Source of the DNA: Microvirga vignae
GTDB taxonomy: Bacteria; Pseudomonadota; Alphaproteobacteria; Rhizobiales; Beijerinckiaceae
Assembly: GCF_001017175.1 (NCBI RefSeq)
Contig: NZ_LCYG01000063.1
Coordinates: forward strand, 28,320 to 65,285
Length of the DNA stretch: 36,966 nucleotides
Direction of reading: 5' to 3'
Under the pieces are notes generated by a model. That model saw only the letters and a program-made list of their open reading frames with translations. It made no database searches and was not told the DNA's origin. Of the stretch, positions 26,746-36,075 are shown in pieces. The position numbers were made by a program, and so were the translations under genes. Positions within the stretch are counted from its first letter, which is position 1. Each line of letters starts with the position of its first letter.

Positions 26746-27537
26746 CTATTCCGGCATAGCATTCGTGATGGCGCGGGCGGCCTCGATGGCCGCGATCCGG
26801 ATCTCTTCCATGCGGCTTGGCTCGGCGCCCGCAAGGAAAGGCACGCTCACGGCAGCAGCAAGCTTTCCCTGCTTGAAAAAAACCGGAGCCGCGAAAGCGC
26901 AGATGCTTGGTGCACTCTCACCCTTGTCCTGTGCCCAGCCGAGTCTTCTGATCCGAGCCAATTCCGCGCGCAGGCGCTTTGGATCGGTGACCGTCTTGCT
27001 GGTGTAAGCGGGAAGAGGCTGGGCGAGCCATTGATTCAAGACATCTGGCTCCAGGTACGACAGCAGCAGCTTGCTTCCGGCACTCGCATGAATCGGCATG
27101 CGCTGACCCGGCTGGACCGTCAGAGCATATTCCCGCCGTCCCTGCGCAGCGGCGACAACGATGATGCCTTCATCATCGATGACACTGAGCTTGACGCCTT
27201 CACCGAGTTCGGACGCAAGCCTCTCCAGGAAGGGCTGGCTGAACGCCGCAATATCGAAGTGATTCGCTCGCGAGGCGACATGAGAGGCCAAGGCCAGAAG
27301 ACGGCGGCCGAGGCTGTAGGCCCCGGTCTTATCGCGATACACGATATCATGCCGCTGCAGCGTATTGAGAATGCGATAGACCCCGGTGCGCGGCAGATCA
27401 AGCAGATCGGCAATTTCTCTGATTGTCAAACCGGGGCCGCTGTTGTGCTCAAGCGCCACCAGGATTTGCATCATTCGATCGATCGCAGGGATCGTGTGTT
27501 TGTTTTCCACGTCCTGCGTTATCTCGTCCATCATCAC
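26746..27537 (-). CDS. IclR-family transcriptional regulator
   Basis: A 263-residue regulator. Residues about 17-75 form the winged helix-turn-helix (IPAIDRMMQILVALEHNSGP, then LTIREIADLLDLPRTGVYRI). The rest is the IclR effector-binding domain with HASAGSKLLLSYL and SICAFAAPVFFKQGKLAAAV. Three ATG codons in a row make the exact start uncertain by a few residues. IclR proteins respond to small organic acids and commonly repress or activate adjacent catabolic genes. It precedes an enolase-superfamily gene in the same operon and diverges from the VOC gene. Its divergent promoter carries dyads that recur before the ABC transporter, so it is the likely local regulator of the entire right-hand locus. 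Confidence 0.88.
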   Translation of the reverse strand: MMMDEITQDVENKHTIPAIDRMMQILVALEHNSGPGLTIREIADLLDLPRTGVYRILNTLQRHDIVYRDKTGAYSLGRRLLALASHVASRANHFDIAAFSQPFLERLASELGEGVKLSVIDDEGIIVVAAAQGRREYALTVQPGQRMPIHASAGSKLLLSYLEPDVLNQWLAQPLPAYTSKTVTDPKRLRAELARIRRLGWAQDKGESAPSICAFAAPVFFKQGKLAAAVSVPFLAGAEPSRMEEIRIAAIEAARAITNAMPE

Positions 27538-27549
27538 CCGGACCCGCTA

Positions 27550-27609
27550 TTGACAAGTGCATGCCGACGACTACCATACATATTTGAACTTTAAAAGTTC
27601 ATATTTGAA
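27550..27609 (+). promoter_or_regulatory. Divergent promoter with candidate IclR operator
   Basis: TTGACA (27550-27555), 16-base spacer and TACCAT (27572-27577) form a rightward promoter for the VOC gene. Immediately downstream, CATATTTGAA occurs twice (27579-27588 and 27600-27609), spaced by exactly 21 bases, two helical turns. Between and overlapping them lies the dyad TGAACTTT-A-AAAGTTCA (27585-27601). The block GTTCATATTTGAA (27597-27609) is repeated exactly, inverted, before the ABC transporter. Placement downstream of the -10 box fits repression, and the iclR start is on the other side, so autoregulation is likely. Confidence 0.6.
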
Positions 27610-27716
27610 TAATTACGCTTGAATCGTCAGCGGCGGAGGAAACAAGGGATGGAGCAGGGTTGTCGCTCTGAATTTCCAACGAAGGCGTGGGACATGTCGG
27701 CCGGGGTGATGCTGCC

Positions 27717-28148
27717 ATGCTGACCGTTTCATCGATCGCCCATGTGGCCATTCGCGTGAAGGACATCACGCGGACTCTCGATTTCTACACGAACAAGCTC
27801 GGCTTCACGGAGATGATGCGACTTGATCGGGATGGACGGCTCTGGCTCGTCTATCTCAGGATCACGGACGATCAGTTCCTGGAAGTCTTCCCCGAGGGGG
27901 AGGGAGAGCGGGCCGCGGAGCGGGAGGCTGTCGGTTACAATCACATGTGCCTGTCCGTCCCCGACATCGATCAGACCTTGCGTGAGCTGGAGGCAAGCGG
28001 GATTCCGCTGATCCGTCCCAAGGCCTTGGGCGCGGACGGCAACTGGCAGGCTTGGATCGAAGATCCCGATGGTCATCGGATCGAGCTCATGCAGATGGCG
28101 CCCGAAAGCATGCAGGCCGCCGCCATCGCGCGTCTCAAGCGCGCTTGA
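27717..28148 (+). CDS. VOC-family (glyoxalase/dioxygenase fold) protein
   Basis: A 143-residue vicinal-oxygen-chelate protein. I choose ATG 27717 over an in-frame GTG at 27687; GGGGTG precedes it. The two beta-alpha-beta-beta-beta modules are clear, with metal-ligand positions H9 (AHVAIRV), E56 (FLEVFP), H76 (YNHMCLSV) and E123 (RIELMQ), the glyoxalase I/epimerase pattern. In sugar-acid loci such proteins can be isomerases, epimerases or lactone/aldehyde-handling enzymes, but the activity here is not assigned. It is the first gene right of the divergent promoter and is separated by 240 bases from the next gene. Confidence 0.82.
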   Translation: MLTVSSIAHVAIRVKDITRTLDFYTNKLGFTEMMRLDRDGRLWLVYLRITDDQFLEVFPEGEGERAAEREAVGYNHMCLSVPDIDQTLRELEASGIPLIRPKALGADGNWQAWIEDPDGHRIELMQMAPESMQAAAIARLKRA

Positions 28149-28389
28149 ACCGGCACGGCGCCGATCGTCCGTTGACGAACTCGGCGCATGATGCAGGCGG
28201 CGAAAAGACTGCCTGCTCTCATCTGAGTGCCGGACGCTCGTGTGATTGCACGAGGTTTGCAGGCATCATGCCGCAAGTGTGTAAGTCGTAGACCAAAAAG
28301 ATTGATCAACGTCCGTTCGGCTTAGCAAAAATACATGAAGCCCGCCTTGCTTCGAGAGCCGCGCGACAGACCGAGTTGGAGGAAACCGA

Positions 28390-29550
28390 ATGAAGATCGT
28401 CGCACAGAAGGTATTCGTCGCAAACGTCTCGCGCACGAACTTCGTGTTCGTCAAACTCTATACGGATGAAGGCATCGAGGGGATCGGAGAAGCCACCTTG
28501 GAGTGGAAGACCAAGACCGTCGTTGCCGCTCTGGAGGAGCTGGAGCGCGTGCTCGTCGGCCGTGATCCGTTTGCGGTGGATGCCATCATCGAGCAGCTCC
28601 ACCGGGACAGCTACTGGCGCACCGGCGCGGTCTTCCGCACGGCTCTCGGCGCCATCGAGGCGGCTCTTCTGGACATCAAGGGCAAGGCCCTGGGCGTGCC
28701 GGTCTTCGAGCTGCTTGGAGGCAAGTTCCGGGATCGGGTGGCATGCTATGCGAACCACTGGTTCTTCGGTTCCGAGACGCCCGAGCAATATGCGGCCAAC
28801 GCCCGCAATGCCGTTGCCATGGGATATCGGGCCCTCAAGTGGGACCCGTTCGGTGCCGCCGACCTGGAAATGGACCGGCAGCAGCGCCGCACGACGATCG
28901 AGATCGTGGAGGCGGTGCGTGATGCCGTCGGACCCGATGTCAACCTGATGCTCGACGTTCATGGCCGGCTGAATGTCCCCACGGCCATCGCCATGTGCAA
29001 GGCTCTCGAGCGGTACGACCTGACTTGGATCGAGGAGCCGACGCCGCCGGAAAGCATCGATGCCCTGGCCGAAGTCCGTGCCAACAGTCCAATTCCGATC
29101 GCAGCCGGCGAGCGCTGGTTCGAGCCTTCCCGGTTCATCGAGGCCCTGAACAAAAAGGCCGTCGATATCCTTCAGCCGGATGTCTCTCATGCGGGCGGCC
29201 TCGGCGAGACGAAACGGATCGCGCATCTGGCGCATAGCCACTTGATACCGGTCGCGCCGCATAATCCGGTGGGGCCCGTCATGAATGCCATGACACTCCA
29301 TATGTCGGTCGCGATCCCGAACTTCTCGGTCTTCGAGACGGTCTCCGTGGACGTTCCATGGCGCAAGGAGCTGGTGCGCGAGACCCTGCAGTTCGAGGAT
29401 GGATACATTCTCGCGCCGACGGCTCCCGGCCTCGGTGTCGAGCTGATCGAGGAGGCATGCGCACGGTTTCCTTATGCCGACCATGACGTGCCGCTGTTCG
29501 ATGGAACCATCAACACGCGCGGAATCGCCACCGGTGCGAAGACGTTCTGA
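28390..29550 (+). CDS. Enolase-superfamily sugar-acid dehydratase, galactonate-dehydratase-like
   Basis: A 386-residue MR-subgroup enzyme with a strong ribosome-binding site (GGAGGAAA). It resembles galactonate dehydratase (DgoD): metal ligands D189, E215 and E241, with H191 in the DVHGR motif, K150 (ALKWDPFG), D264 in ILQPDVSHAGG, and H291 in APHNPVGP. DgoD has the same D-x-HGR, AAGER and APHxPxGP blocks. The reaction is probably dehydration of an aldonate to a 2-keto-3-deoxy acid. Another family member at 25533 is adjacent across the divergent promoter, so two dehydratases with different active sites serve the same locus. Substrate assignment from sequence alone is not safe; other related hexonate dehydratases share these residues. 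Confidence 0.83.
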   Translation: MKIVAQKVFVANVSRTNFVFVKLYTDEGIEGIGEATLEWKTKTVVAALEELERVLVGRDPFAVDAIIEQLHRDSYWRTGAVFRTALGAIEAALLDIKGKALGVPVFELLGGKFRDRVACYANHWFFGSETPEQYAANARNAVAMGYRALKWDPFGAADLEMDRQQRRTTIEIVEAVRDAVGPDVNLMLDVHGRLNVPTAIAMCKALERYDLTWIEEPTPPESIDALAEVRANSPIPIAAGERWFEPSRFIEALNKKAVDILQPDVSHAGGLGETKRIAHLAHSHLIPVAPHNPVGPVMNAMTLHMSVAIPNFSVFETVSVDVPWRKELVRETLQFEDGYILAPTAPGLGVELIEEACARFPYADHDVPLFDGTINTRGIATGAKTF

Positions 29551-29603
29551 GAAGAGGTAGACAGCCTGGGTTTTGTTGAAGCAGGACGATTCCGGGAATC
29601 GCG

Positions 29604-30777
29604 ATGACTGAAAGGTTGCTGATCAGGAACGGACGCCTTCTCGATCCTTCTTCCGGACGCGACGAAATCATGGATGTCGAGATCTCCGACGGCAGGATCA
29701 CGGGGTTGGCCCCTGGTCTCGATGCAAACGGGCATCGCGTCATCGACACGACGGGCGCTCTTGTCGTACCGGGTCTGGTGGATCTGCACACCCATGCCTA
29801 TTGGGGCGGCACGTTGCTCGGCGTGAATGCCGACAAGGTCGGTCCACGCAGCGGCGTGACAACATGGGTTGATTGCGGATCGAGTGGGGCGGCAACCTTC
29901 GAGGGGTTCTTCCATCATGTGATCAAGCCGAGCAGGCTGCGGATCATTCCCTTCATCAACCTGTCCTATATCGGTCTCGCCCAGGCTGGCAATTTGAGCA
30001 TCGATGTTGGCGAACTGTTCGATTGGCGGTTCGCCGATCTTCGCGAGCTGAGACGCATCAAGGCGGAATTCGGACCCGTCATCGCAGGCCTAAAGCTGCG
30101 GGCCAGCAATAATGCCTGTGGCGCAAACGGCCCTGTCGTGCTGCCGCTCGCGCGGGAAGCGGCGGACCTTCTCGAAGTGCCGCTGATGATCCATATCGGA
30201 GCCGCTCCGCCGACGATCGATGAAGTTCTTCCTTATCAAGGCCGGCGATATTCTGACCCATGTCTACAATCCGTCGGTCGGTGGATGCGTCCTCGACGAG
30301 CGCATGCGCCTGCGGCCGTCGGTGCGCGAGGCGATCGCCCGGGGCGTCAAGATGGATGTGGGGCATGGCGGCGCGAGCTTCTCGTTCGAGGTTGCAAGGG
30401 CCGCCATCGAACAGGGCCTGCTTCCGGATGCCATCAGCACGGATATTCACGCGCACAACATCAACGGCGTCGTCAAAGATCTTCCCCACGTCATGGCCAA
30501 ATTCATATCGCTCGGCTTTTCTCTGGAGCAAGTGCTCAGGCTGACGACATGCTCCGCGGCCGATATTCTCGGGCGACCGGACCTTGGCAGGATTGAGCTC
30601 GGAGGGGAGGCGGATCTGGCCGTGTTCGACGTCCGGCATGATCCCGTCCAGGTCTACGACTCTCTCGGCGCAAGCAGGGAAGCGACAACCACACTGGAGT
30701 GCACGCTGACGCTGTGTAAAGGACGGATCGTCAACACGTTCGATGATGGGCGGGCTGAGGGCCGGACATACTCATAG
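29604..30777 (+). pseudogene. Amidohydrolase/deacetylase-family metallohydrolase, one frameshift
   Basis: A dihydroorotase/D-aminoacylase-related amidohydrolase of about 391 residues. In the first frame are HxH metal ligands H62/H64 (VDLHTHAYWG), the candidate carboxylated lysine K164 (AGLKLRASN) and H197 (MIHIGAAPPTIDEVLP). Near base 30228 the frame changes: IKAGDILTHVYNPSVGG, DVGHGGASFSF and the metal-binding D of AISTDIHAHN follow in another frame to the stop at 30777. A two-base loss or one-base gain explains it. The only lesion is this one point, and all surrounding pathway genes are intact, so a sequencing error is possible. The family hydrolyses N-acyl, lactone-like or cyclic amide substrates. 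It starts 54 bases after the dehydratase stop and is likely co-transcribed with it. Confidence 0.78.
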
Positions 30778-30864
30778 GGAAGGGCAGGGAACGCCGAGAT
30801 TGCATCGATCGGCAGTATTCGCGGTCTCTGATGCCCCAGCGGTGAAGTAACCCAAGATAATCGG

Positions 30865-30930
30865 TTGACATCCATCGCACTTGGCCCATACCTTTAGGTA
30901 AATTGAATTGGCCCTGTTCAAATATGAACA
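30865..30930 (+). promoter_or_regulatory. ABC transporter promoter with perfect 16-bp operator palindrome
   Basis: TTGACA (30865-30870), 18-base spacer and TACCTT (30889-30894) are followed about 20 bases later by TGTTCA-AATA-TGAACA (30915-30930), a perfect palindrome with six-base arms. Its inner 13 bases, TTCAAATATGAAC, are the exact inverted copy of 27597-27609 in the iclR divergent promoter. The order -35, -10, operator is the same at both places. This suggests coordinate repression by one regulator, most likely the IclR protein. Confidence 0.65.
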
Positions 30931-31016
30931 CAACGAGAAGCCAATCAGCTGGACCATCCAGTTCGCCGCCGCATCCGCAGAATGATGCGGAGTGGGTTCT
31001 TAAGGGAGGAGTGAGA

Positions 31017-32234
31017 ATGAAAAAATCGAAGCGTTCCGTTTTTCTTCTAGCGGCTTCCATGCTGGCGCTCTCGGCCGGCAGCTGCCTTGCCGGTGACGTG
31101 GTGTGGTGGACGCCCAATTGGGGCGAGGCACGGGCCCGTGACTTGGCCGACAAGTTCATGAAGGCGAACCCGGACACCAAGATAAAGATCGAGGTGACGA
31201 CGTCCGACGGGTTGCCACAGCGCGTCCTGACCACACTGCAATCGGGTGCTGCGCCGGATATCATCGAGGTGCAGCACGGGTGGGTGAACGGATATGCCCA
31301 AAACAACCTCATCATCCCGCTCGATGACACACTGCAGGACCGGAGCGATTATGTTCCCGCCGCGCTCGATTACGTCACCTGGAATGGGAAGCTCTGGGCG
31401 ATCCCCTACCGCATCGAAACGCTCGCGGTGATCTACAACAAGGGCCATTTCAAGGAAGCGGGGCTCGACCCCGAGAAGCCGCCGCAGACCTGGGACGAGT
31501 TCGTGAAAGCCGCGACCGCTCTGACCCGTGAGGGACGGTTCGGCTTTGCGATCACGGGTGGCGGCGAAGTCGGCAACACGATCTTCCGTTCGCTGCCCTT
31601 TATCTGGATGAATGGCGGAGACATCATCTCGAAGGATGCCAAGGCGGCCCTCGTCAACAAGCCCGAGGCTGTTGAAGCGGTGAAGTTCTATACGGACTTC
31701 TACAAGAAGAAGATTTCTCCATCATCGACGCTGGAGAATGACGGCATCGCCAATCGGCGTCTCTTCATCGCTGAAAAGGTATCGATGTACCAGGCCGGTC
31801 AATTCGATCTTGCTTCGATCAAAAAGGAAAATCCGAAGATCGACATTGGCGTGATGCAAATTCCCCATCCGAACGGCAAGGATACGGCAGCTATTCTGGG
31901 CGGCTGGAGCTTCATCGTCCCGAAGAGCGCGAAGAATCCGGCAGAGGCAAAGAAGTTCATCCAGTTCCTGAACACGTCGGAGAACCAGGGCTATTTCACG
32001 GATACGTTCCCGGCTCGCATTTCGTCGATGAAGCTGCCTCGCTTCGATGATCCGATCCTTGCAGGCTTCAAGGCAATGCTGCCTTATGGACGTCCTGCAC
32101 CAAGCCATAAGAACTGGGTCCAGATCACGCAGGCCTACTTCAATAACATCCAAGGCATCATGCTCGGCAAGGAGGAGCCGCAGGAGGCTATGGACAACGC
32201 GGCCGACGATATCCAGTCCCTGCTCGACGAGTAA
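31017..32234 (+). CDS. Extracellular sugar-binding protein, family 1 (CUT1 ABC importer)
   Basis: A 405-residue periplasmic binding protein. ATG 31017 has a strong ribosome-binding site (GGGAGGAGTG). The signal peptide runs to about residue 25 (KKSKRSVFLLAASMLALSAG, cleavage SCLA-GD). Mature features are the family-1 start DVVWWTPNWGEARARDLADK, AAPDIIEVQHGWVNGYAQ, and PYRIETLAVIYNKGHFKEAG. It captures a carbohydrate or derivative for the permeases that follow. The upstream promoter shares an operator with iclR. A perfect hairpin lies between this gene and the first permease, a common device for keeping the binding protein in excess. The ligand cannot be read from the sequence. Confidence 0.9.
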   Translation: MKKSKRSVFLLAASMLALSAGSCLAGDVVWWTPNWGEARARDLADKFMKANPDTKIKIEVTTSDGLPQRVLTTLQSGAAPDIIEVQHGWVNGYAQNNLIIPLDDTLQDRSDYVPAALDYVTWNGKLWAIPYRIETLAVIYNKGHFKEAGLDPEKPPQTWDEFVKAATALTREGRFGFAITGGGEVGNTIFRSLPFIWMNGGDIISKDAKAALVNKPEAVEAVKFYTDFYKKKISPSSTLENDGIANRRLFIAEKVSMYQAGQFDLASIKKENPKIDIGVMQIPHPNGKDTAAILGGWSFIVPKSAKNPAEAKKFIQFLNTSENQGYFTDTFPARISSMKLPRFDDPILAGFKAMLPYGRPAPSHKNWVQITQAYFNNIQGIMLGKEEPQEAMDNAADDIQSLLDE

Positions 32235-32259
32235 TTCTCACGAGCCCGAGCTCCAGGAT

Positions 32260-32280
32260 CCAGCGGCGTCACGCCGCTGG
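32260..32280 (+). promoter_or_regulatory. Intercistronic hairpin between binding protein and permease
   Basis: Perfect 9-bp stem CCAGCGGCG-TCA-CGCCGCTGG, 25 bases after the binding-protein stop and 31 bases before the permease start. No T-run follows, so it is more likely to protect the upstream mRNA or attenuate downstream expression than to terminate fully. Confidence 0.65.
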
Positions 32281-32311
32281 AAACTCCCTTCTGCTATCCG
32301 AGGACGGTCTC

Positions 32312-33172
32312 ATGTCTCGTCAATCGACAGGCTATTGGTTCATTTTGCCTGCATTGGTGGTCTTGGCGATGCTGATTGCGTATCCCGTCGCCTATACGGG
32401 TCTGCTCAGCGTCACTGACAGCCAGTCCAATTTCGTCGGCGTCAAGAACTTCGCCACCGTTCTCCGCTCCCGCACCACGCCCCAGGCGTTCTGGAATACG
32501 CTCTACTGGGTCGGCGGCTCCATCGTCTTCCAGGTCCTGCTCGGGACCGCAACCGCGATCCTGCTCAACCAGCGCTTTCCCGGCCGCTCCGTCGTGCGCT
32601 CGATCGCCCTCATTCCCTGGGTCATCCCCAGCATCGTCGCGGCCACCACATTTGCGTGGATGTTCCACACCGAGTTCGGCATCATCAACTACATGATGAC
32701 CGCGCCCGGGCTGATCGAGCATCCTATCGGCTGGCTCACCAACCGCGACACCGTCATGCCGGTGCTCATCGCCATCAATGTCTGGAAGCTTTTCCCGTTC
32801 GTCGCCGTCATGGTGCTGGCCGGCCTCCAGTCCATTCCCAAGGAGCTCTATGAGGCCGCGCGCGTCGACGGCGCCAACTTCTGGGAGGAGGTGCGCCACA
32901 TCATGCTGCCGCAGGTGCGACCAGTCCTGGTTGCGGTGACGCTGCTTCTGGTGATCTGGGGGCTCAACTCCATCACCATCATCTATGCCATCACCCGCGG
33001 CGGCCCGGCCAACAGCACCCTGATCACGCCGATCCAGATTTTCCGCATCGCTTTCGAGAACGTGCAGTTCAACCAAGCCGCAGCCTTGTCCGGGATGTTC
33101 TTCGCCGTCGCGATCCTGATCGTGTTCTTCTACATCAAGGCACTCGCTGCAGCCCCAGGAGAGGCGCGATGA
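32312..33172 (+). CDS. CUT1 sugar ABC transporter permease (MalF-type)
   Basis: A 286-residue inner-membrane permease with about six predicted membrane helices, beginning YWFILPALVVLAMLIAYPVA. The cytoplasmic coupling loop (EAA motif) is ELYEAARVDGANFWEEVRHI, with the typical EAA...G pattern. It forms a heterodimer with the next gene product, which starts within its stop (ATGA). Third codon positions are almost all G or C in this gene and the next, more so than in the flanking enzyme genes. That makes long false frames on the other strand. Confidence 0.9.
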   Translation: MSRQSTGYWFILPALVVLAMLIAYPVAYTGLLSVTDSQSNFVGVKNFATVLRSRTTPQAFWNTLYWVGGSIVFQVLLGTATAILLNQRFPGRSVVRSIALIPWVIPSIVAATTFAWMFHTEFGIINYMMTAPGLIEHPIGWLTNRDTVMPVLIAINVWKLFPFVAVMVLAGLQSIPKELYEAARVDGANFWEEVRHIMLPQVRPVLVAVTLLLVIWGLNSITIIYAITRGGPANSTLITPIQIFRIAFENVQFNQAAALSGMFFAVAILIVFFYIKALAAAPGEAR

Positions 33173-34083
33173 CCACGAATGCTCACGTGCTGCCGCCCAA
33201 GCAGGCCGCTGCAGCGGAAAACACGCCGTCGTCCGGGAAAAAGGCCGGCAAGTTGGAACGTACCGGGCTTGGCACCCCCTTCGTCGTCATCGGCTGCATC
33301 CTGCTGGTGGTGATCTGCCTCTTTCCCTTCTGGTGGATGAGCATCTCGTCCATCAAGACCCTGCGCGAGCTCTATACCGTTCCCCCGATCTGGTGGCCGG
33401 CGGCGCCCACCTGGGACAACTACCACAAGGTTCTCTTTGAATCGAACATCCCGCGCTACTTCCTCAACAGCGTGATCATCTCGGTTGGGTCCACCGGGCT
33501 GGCGCTGTGCCTGGCCGTGTTTGCGTCTTACGGGTTCGCCCGGTTCGACTTCAAGGGCAAGCCGCTCTTCCAGGCCTTCGTGCTCGTCGGTCAGCTGCTG
33601 CCCACCGCGGCCATCATCGTGCCGCTGTTCGTGACGCTGCGCGTGTTAGGGCTGGTGAACACCTACTGGGGGCTGATCCTGGTCTACATGATCATCACGC
33701 TGCCGCTCTCGGTATGGATGCTGACCAGCTACTTCAAGGCGATCCCGGTCGAACTCGATGAGGCGGCGATCATCGACGGTGCCTCCCGCGTGGGCGTGCT
33801 GTTCCGCATCACGCTTCCTCTGTCGACGCCCGGGATCGTGGCGGTGGTGGTGTACTCGTTCGTGACCACCTGGAACGAGTTCATCTTCGCGCTGTGCTTC
33901 GCCAGCGACTCGTCGGTCAAGACGCTGCCGATCGGGCTGGCGGAGTTCTCGACGGAGTTCAACACGGATTGGGGTGCGGTAATGGCGGCATCCGTTGTCA
34001 TGACGCTGCCGATCGCGCTTTTGTTTCTGTCGATGCAGCGCCTGTTCGTGGGCGGCCTGACTGCCGGAGCCACCAAAGGATGA
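33169..34083 (+). CDS. CUT1 sugar ABC transporter permease (MalG-type)
   Basis: A 304-residue inner-membrane permease. After a hydrophilic N-terminal extension of about 35 residues come the membrane helices (FVVIGCILLVVICLFPFWW first). The coupling motif is ELDEAAIIDGASRVGVLFRI, followed by LPLSTPG. The start overlaps the previous stop as ATGA, so the two permeases are made in equal amounts. The aldo/keto reductase follows after 10 bases, so the enzyme is embedded in the transporter operon. Confidence 0.9.
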   Translation: MTTNAHVLPPKQAAAAENTPSSGKKAGKLERTGLGTPFVVIGCILLVVICLFPFWWMSISSIKTLRELYTVPPIWWPAAPTWDNYHKVLFESNIPRYFLNSVIISVGSTGLALCLAVFASYGFARFDFKGKPLFQAFVLVGQLLPTAAIIVPLFVTLRVLGLVNTYWGLILVYMIITLPLSVWMLTSYFKAIPVELDEAAIIDGASRVGVLFRITLPLSTPGIVAVVVYSFVTTWNEFIFALCFASDSSVKTLPIGLAEFSTEFNTDWGAVMAASVVMTLPIALLFLSMQRLFVGGLTAGATKG

Positions 34084-34093
34084 GGAGCAACCC

Positions 34094-34912
34094 ATGACAA
34101 GCATTGCAAACTCCATCCCGACCATCGGTCTCGGGACGTTCGGAAGAACCGGAGATGCCGGGATGGCAAGCATCCTGGCGGCCTTCGAGATCGGCTACAG
34201 GCATATCGATACGGCTCAGAGTTACAACACCGAGGAGCCTGTCGGCGAAGCCTTTCGCCGGTCGGGGCTGCCCAGGGAACAGGTCTTCATCACGACGAAG
34301 GTTGCCGACACGAAGCTCGACAAGGCGAGCTTCATGCCAAGTGTCGAAAGGAGCCTGGAGGCGCTCGGCTTCGACCATGTCGATCTACTTCTCATCCACT
34401 GGCCATCCCAGAACAATGCGGTGCCCTTCGAGGACTACATGACCGAGCTCAAGAGGGCGCAGGATCTCGGTCATACCCGCTTCATCGGCGTCTCGAACTT
34501 TCCTATCGCACGGTTGGAGCAGACACGGGCGCTTCTCGGGGAAGGGGCAATCGTCACCAACCAGGTGGAAATTCACCCTTATCTGCAGGCGCCGCGGCTA
34601 TCGAGCTATGCGCGCTCGATCGGCCTTCCTCTTACGGCATACCAGCCTCTCGCACAAGGGGATGTGAGATCCGACCCTGTCTTGTCGAGCATTGCAGAGC
34701 GTCATGGGGTCACCCCGGCTGCAATCGCCCTCGCTTTCCTAATGGCAGAAGGCCATGCCGTCATTCCGGCTTCCTCGAATGCCGTCAACTTGCGTGAGAA
34801 CATGCGATCCGTCGGTGTGCGCCTCTCCGACGACGAGATGGGGCAGATCCGGGCTCTCAACCGTGACGAACGGCGCATCAATCCGGCCAAATCGCCACGG
34901 TGGGATGATTAG
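34094..34912 (+). CDS. Aldo/keto reductase
   Basis: A 272-residue NAD(P)H-dependent (beta/alpha)8 reductase. The catalytic tetrad is complete: D39 and Y44 (HIDTAQSYNTEE), K69 (FITTKVAD) and H102 (LLIHWPSQ). ATNQVEIHPYLQ-like sequence (VTNQVEIHPYL) and the NADP-binding end (VIPASSNAVNLRENMRSV) are of the 2,5-diketo-gluconate-reductase/AKR5-like type. It probably reduces or oxidises a keto group of the imported sugar derivative. It lies between the permeases and the ATPase, 10 bases from the former, so it is co-regulated with uptake. GAGGAGCAAC precedes the ATG. Confidence 0.87.
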   Translation: MTSIANSIPTIGLGTFGRTGDAGMASILAAFEIGYRHIDTAQSYNTEEPVGEAFRRSGLPREQVFITTKVADTKLDKASFMPSVERSLEALGFDHVDLLLIHWPSQNNAVPFEDYMTELKRAQDLGHTRFIGVSNFPIARLEQTRALLGEGAIVTNQVEIHPYLQAPRLSSYARSIGLPLTAYQPLAQGDVRSDPVLSSIAERHGVTPAAIALAFLMAEGHAVIPASSNAVNLRENMRSVGVRLSDDEMGQIRALNRDERRINPAKSPRWDD

Positions 34913-34939
34913 TTTCGAGCCGGACTGGGAGGAGACATC

Positions 34940-36019
<1,080 letters not shown>

Positions 36020-36075
36020 CGACATGACCGGCCTTCAGCTCATCGTCAATCATATCCCAACGTGAGGATTTCAGA

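Noticed and set aside
28306..29484. 392-codon open frame on the minus strand
   Set aside because: Exactly opposite the galactonate-dehydratase-like gene, which has all catalytic motifs and a strong ribosome-binding site; high GC produces long antisense frames.
32294..33076. 260-codon minus-strand frame opposite the first permease
   Set aside because: Its composition is rich in D, G, R and H with no domain; it is the shadow of a GC3-rich permease gene.
34094..34912. Idea that the AKR tail at 25070 is a duplicate of this AKR
   Set aside because: The C-termini differ clearly (VIPKSVTLERI versus VIPASSNAVNL), so they are different family members.
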